DNA of 64,000 nucleotides from Burkholderia sp. WSM2230 (GCF_000472445.1 NZ_AXAJ01000004.1:186001-250000); one strand, 5' to 3'; shown: positions 30,543 to 38,720, counted from the stretch's first letter. The notes: generated by a model from the letters alone, not told the origin. Translations and numbers: made by a program.

Positions 30543-30781
30543 TATCGTGCGTCTCCTTGCGGACGGCCCGACGGGCGCGTCTTGGTCTTGAAGTACACGA
30601 TTGCGGTGATGATCGCGCTGATCAGCACCCAGAGGAGCTGATACCAGTAGAAGAACGGAAACTCGAACAGAACCGGTTCGACCTTGTTATACGACGGCAC
30701 CCAGACCATGGCGATCCAGGGCAACAGCAACAGCCAGAGCCAGTGCTTGCTGGCTTTGTTCGCGTCGGCGTCGTGAGCCAT
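30542..30781 (-). CDS. DUF3311 small membrane protein, MctP partner
   Basis: A 79-residue protein with two hydrophobic helices (WLWLLLLPWIAMVWVPSYN and YWYQLLWVLISAIITAIVYF). The VPSYNKVEPVLFEFPFFYWYQ link is the DUF3311 signature. Genes of this family sit directly before mctP-type symporters. Its stop overlaps the mctP start by one base. The ATG at 30781 follows GGAGACGTC. Likely an accessory subunit of the carboxylate permease; the exact role is unproven. Confidence 0.9.
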   Translation of the reverse strand: MAHDADANKASKHWLWLLLLPWIAMVWVPSYNKVEPVLFEFPFFYWYQLLWVLISAIITAIVYFKTKTRPSGRPQGDAR

Positions 30782-30979
30782 GACGTCTCCTCTTCCCTAT
30801 TATTGAAATGTTGGCCCGTGTTCGACGGGTGGTGGACCCCAAAGCGGAGAGCCGCCTCGCGGTAGCACGCCCGCGGAGGATCGCCCCGCACGGGACACGA
30901 GTGCCCCGAAAGCCTCGAAAGAGTATAGGAGCCGCGAACGTGCGGTCAAGCAGGGCGGACCCGAGGCGAATCAGGCGGG
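30782..30979. other. Upstream region of the DUF3311-mctP operon
   Basis: This stretch should hold the operon promoter. Reading leftward, a candidate -10 is TATACTC within the complement of GAGTATA (30921-30927). No gene or clear operator was found. It runs into the direct-repeat region starting near 30980. Confidence 0.35.
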
Positions 30980-31160
30980 CGTTGCAGCGCGTTGAATGAC
31001 GGTTCAGCGGACGCGAGGCCGTAAAGAGGTGGCGCGGTGGATGCTGGCAAGCGGCGCGCTGGTCGAATGATGAGGCTGTCGCAGCCGCTTGAATGACGCT
31101 TCGACGGGCGCCAGGTCGTGAAGAGGTGGTGCGGCGAATGCCGGCGTGCGGCGCGCTGGT
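30980..31160. repeat. Two imperfect 84-bp direct repeats, 97-bp period
   Basis: Copy 1 spans about 30980-31063 and copy 2 about 31077-31160. Both run from a G-T-[TC]-GCAGC core through TTGAATGACG and AAGAGGTGG to GCGGCGCGCTGGT. They differ at scattered positions, so they are old. No supported gene crosses them. They lie between the mctP operon promoter and the 3' end of the spermidine-synthase-like gene. Confidence 0.75.
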
Positions 31161-31334
31161 GCCGGCCACGGCGGGCTGGCGAGCTTTGCTTGCCTTCGCG
31201 CGCGCCGCGAAAAAGGCCGGACGCCGCGTCGATGCGCGATGGATAGCAGCCTCGGTTGCCGTCGCGTGGATGCGACGGTATTTTGCATATGTAGCCGGGC
31301 ACTGCCGGCCCGGCCGCTTCAGGGCGTGCCCCGC

Positions 31335-32246
31335 TCAGATCACGAACGACGCCCCCGTCTGCCCGGTCGATTCCTGCAGACCCTTGATCCACTTGCGCGC
31401 CGGCAAGCCTAGCTGTGCCTCGATCAGCTTTGCGCGCGCGTGCAGCGCCGTGAACGGCACCTCGAGTGCGGGACCCGAGAACGCGATCGCGATGCGGTTG
31501 CCGTCATGCACTTCTGGCAAGGCGACCACGCGACCGTCGAACGCTTCGTTCAGGCGCTTCATGTTGCGCACGAAGCTCGGGTGATCGCCGAACAGGTTGA
31601 CCGTCACCACGCCCGCCTCTGTCAGACACGCGCGCGCCGCACGGTAAAAGCCGACGCTATCGAGTACGGGACCGCGCGCCGTCGCATCGTAAATATCGAT
31701 CTGCAATGCGCCGATCGTGCCGTGGTTCGCGCGGTCGTTGACGAAGTCCCACGCGTCGGTTTCGTGCACGGTGAGGCGCGCGTCGTCTGGCGGCAACCCG
31801 AACATCGTGCGCGCGGCCACCACGACCGCCGGGTTCACTTCGACCGCCTCGACCTTTGCGCGCTTCAGGAAGCGGTGCGAGAACCTGGTCAGCGCAGCGG
31901 CGCCGAGACCGAGCTGCACAATGCGCCTGGGCGTTTCGATGAAGAGCAGCCAGGCCATCATCTGCTGCGCGTATTCGAGTTCGATGTGATCCGGCTTGCG
32001 CAGACGCATCGCCCCTTGCACCCATTCCGTGCCGAAATGCAGATAGCGCACGCCGCCCTCTTCCGAGAACGTGACGGGCGCAAAGCGCGGCTTGCGCGGC
32101 GTTTCGATTTGCGGCGCGTCGTGCAGGTCGTCCTCGTGCGATGCGCGTTTGCTGTTGCGCACCGTTGCGCGTTTGCCCGCGTCGTGGGCTTTGCGATTGC
32201 GGAATGCACGCGCCTCGGCCGAAGCGCGCTTGATGAGTTTCGTCAT
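31335..32246 (-). CDS. Spermidine synthase-like SAM/dcSAM-dependent protein
   Basis: About 303 residues. The first 60 are basic and low complexity. The core has the spermine/spermidine synthase fold: VQLGLGAAALTRFSHRFL (glycine-rich nucleotide loop), VEAVEVNPAVVVAAR (acidic residue for the ribose) and IGALQIDIYDATARGPVLDS (the D-x-x-D-like active-site region is altered). True spermidine synthases keep two active-site Asp; here IDIYD keeps them in part, so either an aminopropyltransferase or a diverged methyltransferase is possible. Its ATG overlaps the stop of the DNA glycosylase gene (ATGA, 32243-32246), so it is the last gene of the ubiC operon. Confidence 0.8.
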   Translation of the reverse strand: MTKLIKRASAEARAFRNRKAHDAGKRATVRNSKRASHEDDLHDAPQIETPRKPRFAPVTFSEEGGVRYLHFGTEWVQGAMRLRKPDHIELEYAQQMMAWLLFIETPRRIVQLGLGAAALTRFSHRFLKRAKVEAVEVNPAVVVAARTMFGLPPDDARLTVHETDAWDFVNDRANHGTIGALQIDIYDATARGPVLDSVGFYRAARACLTEAGVVTVNLFGDHPSFVRNMKRLNEAFDGRVVALPEVHDGNRIAIAFSGPALEVPFTALHARAKLIEAQLGLPARKWIKGLQESTGQTGASFVI

Positions 32247-32716
32247 GTAAGGATGTCGCGCCACAGGCGCAATTTTTGATCGAACGAGAGCATAGCATTG
32301 GCCGGACTCGACGAAGGCAACACGAGCGTCGTGTATCCCGCTGCGCCGATCACGGGCGCGAAGCGGCCCGCCGTCTTGCCGTTGAAGGCGACTTTGCGCA
32401 GCTTCGGCGAGTGCTCGCGCAGCGACGCAAAGTCGTTCGGCTGCGCATTGCGGATTGCCGCATCGAGACTGCCCTCGCGATGGCACGCAGCAAGCACGTC
32501 CCACACGCCAATGCCGCGCGACAACAGCCGCCGCAGGCGCTCTTCGTAGGCGAGCTCGGCCAGCGGCTCGTCGAGCACCGCGCCAAGCAGGCGCCAGAAC
32601 TGGTTACGCGGATGCGCGTAGTACTGCGTCGCGGCAAGCGACGCCTCGCCGGGGAAGCTGCCGAGAATCAGCGTATGGGTATCCGCGGCCACGACCGGAG
32701 GAAAGCCGCGCAGCAT
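32243..32716 (-). CDS. Uracil-DNA-glycosylase-superfamily protein, hypoxanthine/deoxyinosine type
   Basis: A 157-residue protein starting at ATG 32716. The N-terminal motif LILGSFPGEASLAATQYYAHPRNQFWRLLG and the C-terminal LPSSSPANA fit the small UDG branch called DNA-deoxyinosine glycosylase (family 6-like), which removes deaminated adenine. The motif G-S-F-P-G replaces the G-Q-D-P-Y of classical UDG. Its start overlaps the ubiC stop by one base (TAATG) and its stop overlaps the next start, so ribosomes arriving from ubiC probably translate it. Confidence 0.85.
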   Translation of the reverse strand: MLRGFPPVVAADTHTLILGSFPGEASLAATQYYAHPRNQFWRLLGAVLDEPLAELAYEERLRRLLSRGIGVWDVLAACHREGSLDAAIRNAQPNDFASLREHSPKLRKVAFNGKTAGRFAPVIGAAGYTTLVLPSSSPANAMLSFDQKLRLWRDILT

Positions 32717-33726
32717 TAGTGGCTCCGTTTGGCGGTGGAGTTTGCTGGGGTGGTGGCCGTGGTGGTGGCCGCGGTACTGGCCGCGGTGTTGGCCGCGGTG
32801 TTGGCCGGGGTGTTGGCCGGGGTGGTGGCCGTGGTGGTGGCCGCGGTACTGGCCGCGGTGTTGGCCGCGGTGTTGGCCGGGGTGTTGGCCGGGGTGTTGG
32901 CCGTGGTGCTGGCCGTGGTGCTGGCCGTGGTGCTGGCCGTCGTGCTGGCCGTGGTGCTGGCCGTGGTGCTGGCTGCGGCGCGCGCCACGGTGTTTGCCGT
33001 GGCATGCGCCAGGTCAGTTGCCGTGGCGCGCGCCCCAGTCATTTCCGCGGCATGCGCGCGCGAAGCCGTGTGCTCGAGCGATCGTCCGTGTTCGCGCAGA
33101 CGCGCATGCGCCCCGTAACTCGCATCTGCGGCATCGCCGCCCGAGCGCCCTTCCCCCGCCGCCTTCGACAACGACGCCAGATGCGCCCACAGTGCCGGCA
33201 AGAAACACTCAGTGACGAGAAGCGGCGCACCATGCCGCTCGAACACCGAACGGCGCGCCACCAATGCATGCGGCGGCATTGCGCCGATTTCCCGCGCGGC
33301 GAGGCGGTACAGCGGATGCCGCCCGGTCACGCGGCGGCTGACCAGCGCCGATCGCGCGACGCTGCTGTCGCTATACAGCAGTTCGGCAAGCGGCCGCGTG
33401 CGCAAACGCCGCGTGGCCTGCCACACGCCGACGCTCGCGGCGAGAGGCGCAACGCTGTGCGCGGCGACGAACGGCACGCCATCGACCGACAGCACGACCT
33501 CGCGCACCCACACCGGCGCGCGCGCGCAAAGGCCCAGAGCAGCATGCTCGTCGGCCCAGGGCAACGCCACGCGTTCACGCGTGACGCGCACGGCGACCGC
33601 GCCGAGCACGCGCAGATGCGCGGTCAACGAACCGCCGCGGGTCAACCAGTCTTTTTGCGCGGCGCTGAAACCAGGCAGGGGAACGGCGCGCCAGTGCGCG
33701 TCGGCGGCATCGAAACAGATAGGCAT
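32716..33726 (-). CDS. ubiC: Chorismate pyruvate-lyase with repeat-encoded C-terminal tail
   Basis: A 336-residue protein; the UbiC domain takes residues 1-185. It converts chorismate to 4-hydroxybenzoate and pyruvate, the first step to ubiquinone. Active-site Arg75 in VWVREV and Glu173 in [10 protein letters not shown] match E. coli Arg76 and Glu155. Family members end about ten residues after that motif. Here the frame continues for about 150 residues: first an Ala/Arg/His-rich stretch, then from about residue 250 to 328 tetrapeptides such as ASTT, NTPA and NTAA, encoded by the 12-bp array at 32747-32974. The tail lacks hydrophobic or charged motifs and is probably disordered. Its stop is coupled to the next gene. 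Confidence 0.88.
   Translation of the reverse strand: MPICFDAADAHWRAVPLPGFSAAQKDWLTRGGSLTAHLRVLGAVAVRVTRERVALPWADEHAALGLCARAPVWVREVVLSVDGVPFVAAHSVAPLAASVGVWQATRRLRTRPLAELLYSDSSVARSALVSRRVTGRHPLYRLAAREIGAMPPHALVARRSVFERHGAPLLVTECFLPALWAHLASLSKAAGEGRSGGDAADASYGAHARLREHGRSLEHTASRAHAAEMTGARATATDLAHATANTVARAAASTTASTTASTTASTTASTTASTTANTPANTPANTAANTAASTAATTTATTPANTPANTAANTAASTAATTTATTPANSTAKRSH
32747..32974. repeat. Nineteen 12-bp tandem units inside ubiC, with a 72-bp duplication
   Basis: Nineteen units of the form G-N-G-G-T-N-N-T-G-G-C-C on the plus strand, mostly GCGGTGTTGGCC, GGGGTGTTGGCC and GTGGTGCTGGCC. Bases 32747-32818 and 32819-32890 are two identical 72-bp blocks of six units each, showing a recent duplication. 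Twelve bases equal four codons, so changes in copy number keep the ubiC frame. The last unit (32963-32974, ending GGCT) leads into diverged copies. Confidence 0.95.
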
Positions 33727-33964
33727 GGAATCGGATTATAACGGCGCCCTGTCGGACCATTGCCAGGCCCACGCGCGGTTTTTCCGGCAAGTCGCGATAT
33801 CCGCCGCATCCGCATCAAACCGCTCGAGCAGAGCGCCGATTTCGGAAAGGTCCGATTCTCCGCCCACCGCAACGCACGATACAACCTCCGTGCTTTACGA
33901 ACCGGCGATTGGCCCGCTGCTGGCGGGCTCGCCATCCGATCCGCAAACGAACGAGAGGATAAAC

Positions 33965-34471
33965 ATGAAGAAACTTCTGAGTGTCAGCGCCTGCGCACTG
34001 TCTGTGCTGTTGATGGCGGGCTGCACAACGCCGCTGAACCGCGACACGGAGACGTCGTTGAACAAGGCCGCGGGTATTGAGGTCGCGCCCGTCGCGGACG
34101 GCGTCGCCGTCAAGCTGCCCGAGAAAGCGCTGTTCGATTTCAACAAGTCGGAAGTGCGCAGCGATGCGAGCGGGGTCATCGACCGTTCCGCCGTGCTGCT
34201 CAAGCGCAGCAAGAAGCCGATCATCGTTGAAGGTTATACGGACAACGTCGGCACGCTCGAATACAACCAGCAGCTTTCCGAAGCGCGCGCGGTCGCGGTG
34301 GGCTACGCGCTCGTGGCGCGCGGCGTATCGGTGGACCGTATCCGCACGAAGGGCAATGCGTACAACAATCCGGTTGCGAGCAACGACACGCCGGAAGGTC
34401 GCGCGCTCAATCGTCGCACGGAAATCGTCGTGCGCGGCGAGACGATGGAAACCTTGATGGGCAAGAAGTAA
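33965..34471 (+). CDS. OmpA-family lipoprotein
   Basis: A 168-residue outer-membrane lipoprotein. The signal peptide MKKLLSVSACALSVLLMAGC ends in the lipobox M-A-G-C. The C-terminal OmpA-like domain (about residues 50-160) has LFDFNKSEVR, EGYTDNVGTLEYNQQLSEARAVAVGYAL and a terminal NRRTEIVVRG, the peptidoglycan-binding pattern. It should tether the outer membrane to peptidoglycan, like Pal or YiaD. The ATG at 33965 follows GAGAGGATAAAC. It is divergent from ubiC and convergent with the TPR-glycosyltransferase genes, with a hairpin between. Confidence 0.92.
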   Translation: MKKLLSVSACALSVLLMAGCTTPLNRDTETSLNKAAGIEVAPVADGVAVKLPEKALFDFNKSEVRSDASGVIDRSAVLLKRSKKPIIVEGYTDNVGTLEYNQQLSEARAVAVGYALVARGVSVDRIRTKGNAYNNPVASNDTPEGRALNRRTEIVVRGETMETLMGKK

Positions 34472-34517
34472 GGACCAGCAGGACGGCGGGCCGAATCTCG
34501 CCCGCATCAACACCTGA

Positions 34518-34544
34518 AGCCGGACGCGCAGAGTGCGTCCGGCT
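34518..34544. terminator. Hairpin between convergent genes
   Basis: A perfect 10-bp stem (AGCCGGACGC with GCGTCCGGCT) and a 7-base loop, 46 bases after the OmpA-family stop and touching the last base of the convergent TPR gene. T runs are weak on both sides. Confidence 0.5.
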
Positions 34545-36277
34545 CATTCCTCGACATATTCCCCTAGCGCTCGTGCGACATCAGCGAGCACTGCGTCCCA
34601 CTGGTTCAACTCGCGCTGTCTGAAAAGGCGCATTGACGGATACCACGGACTATCGTCGCGCGCGACCATCCAGCGCCAATCCGTGAATGTGGGCACCAGC
34701 ACCCAGACCGGCGTGCCGCACGCGCCCGCCAGATGCGCAACCGCGGTATCCACTGTGATCACGAGATCGAGCGATTGGATGATCGCTAGCGTATCTGTGA
34801 AGTCATGAATCTCCGGGCCTAGCAAATGCATCTCGATACCGTCGGACGAAGCTGCGGCATCGTGCTGCGCATCGCCCTTCTGCAGCGAAAACCAGCGCAC
34901 GCCAGGCTGTTCGAACAACGGCCGCCATTGCCGCAACGGAATGGACCGATAGCGATCGAGCCCGTACGCCGGGTTGCCCGCCCACACGATGCCGACGCGC
35001 TTTCTGAACGGGCGCGGCACCGGCTGCGCAGCGAGCGCCGCGAGGCGGTTGCCCCAGCGTTGCAGCCTGGACGGCTCAGCCTGCAGATACGCCGTGGCGA
35101 GCGGCAGCATGGATAACTCGAGGTTCATGTGCGCGGGCATGCGCAGCATGCGGCACCAGTAGTCGTACGGGCCGGGCGGCACCGTGGTCCACGCCGCATG
35201 CACGCCGGCCGCGTGACGCGCCACATCGGCCAGCGGCTCCTCGACCCACACGTCCACCAGCGCGCCACGCTGATGCAGCCAGTCGGCCATGCGCAAAAAC
35301 TGGATCTGATCGCCAAGCCCCTGTTCTCCGACAAGCAGGAACCGGCAGCCGAACACCCGCTCGCCTTGCCATTCGGGATAAGCTGGGCGAACCAGGTCAT
35401 GGTTCTCGGGCAGCGCGTCATGCCACCGGTACTGTTTCCAGCCGCGTCCGAAATCGCCCGCGCGAAGCTGTGCCGCGGCCAAGTTGAACTGCATGAGTGC
35501 GTTGCCGGGCATGAGACGCGCGGCCTCGGTGGCGTGCCTATGCATCTGTTCGAATTCGCCCAGCATGTTCAGCGCGAACGACGCATTGTGATGCAACGAG
35601 GCATGGTACGGATCAAGTGCAATTCCCTGCCGCGCGACGCTGACCGCCTCGGCAAAACGCTGCGCGCTGTTCAGAGCGAAGGCGAGTTGCTGGAGCGCGT
35701 CGGCATCTTCGGCGCAGCGTGCGCGCAGGGTGGGCCACATGGCATCAAGCTCTGCATCGCGCCCCGCCTTTGATAGTGCCGCGGTCAGCATGAACGCGTC
35801 CGCGATGTTCGACGAGTCGAGCGCCCACGCGCGCTGCCAGAAATCCGCCGCATCGGCATGCTGACCCTGCTCCGCGCAGATTTGCGCGAGCGCGCGAACG
35901 GCGTGGTGCAACGTAGGCTCGAAACCGAGTGCGTTCAGATAGTGCCGCCGCGCCTCGTCAAGCCGGCCGGACAGCTTCAGGCAATCCGCCAGATTCCGAT
36001 GCAGGCTGGCGCTGCCGCCGCCGATGTTCAGCGCCCGATAGTAAAACGCCTCAGCCGCGATCCGTTCGCCGCGCAGCGCGGCAAGCAGCCCGCGGTGCTC
36101 CCAGATGTCCGGGCGCTCAGGCGCGACATTCAATGCGAGGTCGAGCTGCTTGCAGGCATGATCGAGCGCTCCCTCGCGGAAATAGGCAAGACCAAGCTGA
36201 TGCAGTGCATGCGCATCGTTCGGCAACGCACGATTGGCTGAGGAATCTGACGCACCTGATGAACTTTGGTGATGCAT
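34544..36277 (-). CDS. TPR protein with glycosyltransferase-like C-terminal domain
   Basis: About 577 residues from ATG 36277 (an in-frame ATG at 36328 overlaps the upstream gene). The N-terminal half is tetratricopeptide repeats: HALHQLGLAYFREGALDHACKQLDLALNVAPERPD, then several more. The C-terminal 280 residues resemble a GT9-type fold: FLLVGEQGLGDQIQFLRMADWL, KRVGIVWAGNPAYGLDRYRSIPL, and DLVITVDTAVAHLAGACGTPVWVLV followed by DWRW. Such TPR-GT proteins are thought to glycosylate proteins or surface polymers; the substrate is unknown. It lies 13 bases downstream of a paralogue of the same design, so the two form an operon. Confidence 0.85.
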   Translation of the reverse strand: MHHQSSSGASDSSANRALPNDAHALHQLGLAYFREGALDHACKQLDLALNVAPERPDIWEHRGLLAALRGERIAAEAFYYRALNIGGGSASLHRNLADCLKLSGRLDEARRHYLNALGFEPTLHHAVRALAQICAEQGQHADAADFWQRAWALDSSNIADAFMLTAALSKAGRDAELDAMWPTLRARCAEDADALQQLAFALNSAQRFAEAVSVARQGIALDPYHASLHHNASFALNMLGEFEQMHRHATEAARLMPGNALMQFNLAAAQLRAGDFGRGWKQYRWHDALPENHDLVRPAYPEWQGERVFGCRFLLVGEQGLGDQIQFLRMADWLHQRGALVDVWVEEPLADVARHAAGVHAAWTTVPPGPYDYWCRMLRMPAHMNLELSMLPLATAYLQAEPSRLQRWGNRLAALAAQPVPRPFRKRVGIVWAGNPAYGLDRYRSIPLRQWRPLFEQPGVRWFSLQKGDAQHDAAASSDGIEMHLLGPEIHDFTDTLAIIQSLDLVITVDTAVAHLAGACGTPVWVLVPTFTDWRWMVARDDSPWYPSMRLFRQRELNQWDAVLADVARALGEYVEE

Positions 36278-36290
36278 GGCCGTGTCGCCG

Positions 36291-38171
36291 CTAGCCGTTT
36301 GCAAGAGGGAGGGCAACTGGACCCGCATTGGCGCTGCTTGTGCCGGCAGCCATGAGCGCTTTCAGACGCGCGGTCACTCGCTCGACCACCGGAGCCCATT
36401 GCCCGGGCTGCGGCTGCCTGAACAGTTCCACCGAGTCGTACCAGGCTTGCGTCTCCTCGTTGCCCCACGCCCAATGCGACACGTGATCGAGCATGGCGAA
36501 CACCGGGCGCCCGAGCGCGCCGCCCAGATGCAGCGGCGCGCTGTCGATCGTGACGAGTGCATCCAGCGCAGCCATATGAGCGGCGACATCGTCGAAGCCT
36601 GACGGGTAGTCCGCTGTCATGTCGCACACTGAATAACCCCGCGCGGTCATGACAGCGATCTCGGCCATGCGTCCTGGCGTGAGCGAGTAGAACGCGACAT
36701 CGGCAAGCGACAGCAACGGCTCAAGCGCAGCGGGCGCAATCGAACGCCTGTGGTCGCGGCGGTGCGTCGGACTGCCGGCCCACACGAGCCCGACGTGCAG
36801 CCTCGCCTGCGGCGCGTGCGCGCGCAGGCGCTTGCGCCAGGCGGCCACCTTGCCAGCATCCGCATGAAGATAGGCGTCGCCTCGCACCTGCTGCGGCTGC
36901 AGATCCAGCACGAGCGGCAAGCTCATGAGCGGCAAGCTGTAGTTCGGGGCGCCCAGGGGGCCCTCCTCGATCGATACGCAGTCGTCGTAGAAGCGCGCAA
37001 GCAGCGCTTGCAACGACTTTCGCACACAGAGCACCAGCCTGCCGCCCTGCTCGCGCACGCGCGCGGCGAGTTGCGGCACATAGCGCACCATGTGGATGTC
37101 GTCGCCATTGCCCAGTTCGCTGTGCACCACCAGCGTTTTGCCCGCGAGCGTCTCGCCATGCCAGCGCGGACACAAGCGCGCCATGACTGAAACGATGTTG
37201 TTCGGCTCGCGGTCCTCGCGTGAAAGACGTGCCTCGAAACGCTGCCAGCCGCTTGTCCAGGCGCCGCGCCGCAGTTCGAGATCGGCTAGATCGACCGCCG
37301 GCGTAACAGCGTTCGAATTCGCCATGAGCGCTTCATGCAGCATGGTCTCGCTTTCCTCATAGCGCGCCTGCTCGCCCAGATAGAAACCGATGGCGGCGAG
37401 CACGTCCGCATTGCCCGGCGACGCGGCGTCGACACCACGCATGGTCGCCTCGGCCGCGGCGGCGTCGTTGCATTGCCATTGCGCGTGACTGAGCTGCCAG
37501 GCCATTTCGGCGTCTGCGGGATTGCGTGCCAATGCTTCGCGGCAGACCTGTTCGACGGCGGACCAGTCGCGCGCCTCGCGCAACGCCAGCGCCAATTGCA
37601 GAGGCAATGCGGGATCGACGGCGGGATCGAGTGCATAGGCGTACGCGAGCGCCGAGCGCCGCTCATCGCGCACGCCTGGACCGCCGAGCGCGCCAAGCGA
37701 AATGGCGAGCCACCACGGCCCGCGCGCGTCGCGCGGCTCGCGCCGCTGATAGGCGCGCAACATGTGCGCCGCCGCCGAATGCGCGCCGCAGTGGTTGATC
37801 AGCCAGACGGTCCATTCGAGCGTCTCGGCAAGCGGCTGCGCGGCGACCGCCATTTCGCTGTAATGCCGCGCGACTTCGCCGCGGCCAAGCGCGTCTGCGA
37901 ATAGCGCCACGCGTGCATGGCGCGCCCCATTGGGCCCCGCTTGCCCCTGCGATGCGCTCTGATACGCCTGCTCGAAGTGCCCCGCGCTTGCATGCAGGTC
38001 GGCGTGCAATTGAGGCGTCACACCTGCGGCCGCCAGTTCGGCGGCGCGCGATACGGCAGCCTCCCAACCCTCCTCACGCAAGATTGACCATAGCAGATGC
38101 ACTGTCTCGAGACGGGTTGTCACATTGACCATAACGGCCGGGTCGGCCAGAGCGGAGTCGGACATAAACAT
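36291..38171 (-). CDS. TPR protein with glycosyltransferase-like C-terminal domain, paralogue
   Basis: About 626 residues from ATG 38171 (a second ATG is two codons later). The N-terminal 320 residues are TPR-like helices (ADAEMAWQLSHAQWQCNDAAAAEATMRGVDAASPGN and similar). The C-terminal part parallels its neighbour: LVVHSELGNGDDIHMVRYVPQLAARV, LHVGLVWAGSPTHRRDHRRSIA, and DALVTIDSAPLHLGGALGRPVFAML followed by HWAWG. It differs from the neighbour at several motif positions, so they may use different acceptors or act as a complex. It is first in the two-gene operon and is divergent from the small duplicated gene. Confidence 0.85.
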   Translation of the reverse strand: MFMSDSALADPAVMVNVTTRLETVHLLWSILREEGWEAAVSRAAELAAAGVTPQLHADLHASAGHFEQAYQSASQGQAGPNGARHARVALFADALGRGEVARHYSEMAVAAQPLAETLEWTVWLINHCGAHSAAAHMLRAYQRREPRDARGPWWLAISLGALGGPGVRDERRSALAYAYALDPAVDPALPLQLALALREARDWSAVEQVCREALARNPADAEMAWQLSHAQWQCNDAAAAEATMRGVDAASPGNADVLAAIGFYLGEQARYEESETMLHEALMANSNAVTPAVDLADLELRRGAWTSGWQRFEARLSREDREPNNIVSVMARLCPRWHGETLAGKTLVVHSELGNGDDIHMVRYVPQLAARVREQGGRLVLCVRKSLQALLARFYDDCVSIEEGPLGAPNYSLPLMSLPLVLDLQPQQVRGDAYLHADAGKVAAWRKRLRAHAPQARLHVGLVWAGSPTHRRDHRRSIAPAALEPLLSLADVAFYSLTPGRMAEIAVMTARGYSVCDMTADYPSGFDDVAAHMAALDALVTIDSAPLHLGGALGRPVFAMLDHVSHWAWGNEETQAWYDSVELFRQPQPGQWAPVVERVTARLKALMAAGTSSANAGPVALPLANG

Positions 38172-38353
38172 TCGGAAGATGCCGCGGCACGCATGCGTGT
38201 GCCCGGATCACAAAGCACACCTTGATGCGCCCAGCTTGTACAGAAAATGACTTGCGGAACCTGTGCGGTTCTTCAAGCCTCCAGTTCAAAAGCGCGATTA
38301 CCCAAGATAATGCCGCGCGCCGCATCTCATAAACCAATCTCAATTTATGGTCG

Positions 38354-38382
38354 TTGATAAGTTTTAGTTAGTTAACCATAAT
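38354..38382 (+). promoter_or_regulatory. Near-consensus sigma-70 promoter
   Basis: TTGATA (38354-38359) and CATAAT (38377-38382) are separated by exactly 17 bases, each one mismatch from consensus. They lie in an AT-rich island unusual for this genome. Transcription would start near 38389, giving about a 60-base leader before the TTG-initiated gene at 38451. Confidence 0.75.
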
Positions 38383-38450
38383 GAATTGCGCCCGGTTTCA
38401 AAAACGCCCGCGGCGTCAAGCAAATCAACAACTAGCAGCAGGGAGTCAGG

Positions 38451-38720
38451 TTGAATACTACTAACGTGAAGGAAACGTCCGACCGCATCGCGCATCTTGC
38501 GTCGGGCTTATTGCATCGTCAGGGCGCCACGCATATCGAGAAAGAGCTAGCCGGCTCGGCGCTCGCGCAACATCACACTTTGAAGCAAACCAGCGCCGCG
38601 ATCGGCAGCCTCGCGGCGAAAGTGCTCGGCGATCACCACTCCAGTTTCGAGGCAAAAGAGTTGGCCGGCAGTGTGCTTGCACAAGTGCGGCACTTGCACG
38701 GGCTGACATTCGAGCGTTGA
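38451..38720 (+). CDS. Small protein with two repeated KELAGS-x-LAQ halves
   Basis: An 89-residue protein read from TTG 38451, with the ribosome site AGGGAG five bases upstream; a GTG at 38466 is an alternative. The product has no signal peptide. It consists of two related blocks of about 40 residues: GLLHRQGATHIEKELAGSAL and KVLGDHHSSFEAKELAGSVL share KELAGS-[AV]-LAQ, with His and Leu at similar places. The blocks look like paired amphipathic helices. I do not recognise a function. It has its own near-consensus promoter and is followed by the htpG terminator. Confidence 0.7.
   Translation: MNTTNVKETSDRIAHLASGLLHRQGATHIEKELAGSALAQHHTLKQTSAAIGSLAAKVLGDHHSSFEAKELAGSVLAQVRHLHGLTFER

Noticed and set aside
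32747..32974. The 12-bp array as a CRISPR
   Set aside because: Units are contiguous without spacers and lie inside a coding frame; no cas genes are present.
32729..33215. Rightward frames reading Val/Ala/Leu or Trp/Pro repeats
   Set aside because: They are readings of the ubiC 12-bp array from the opposite strand; there is no ribosome site or independent support.
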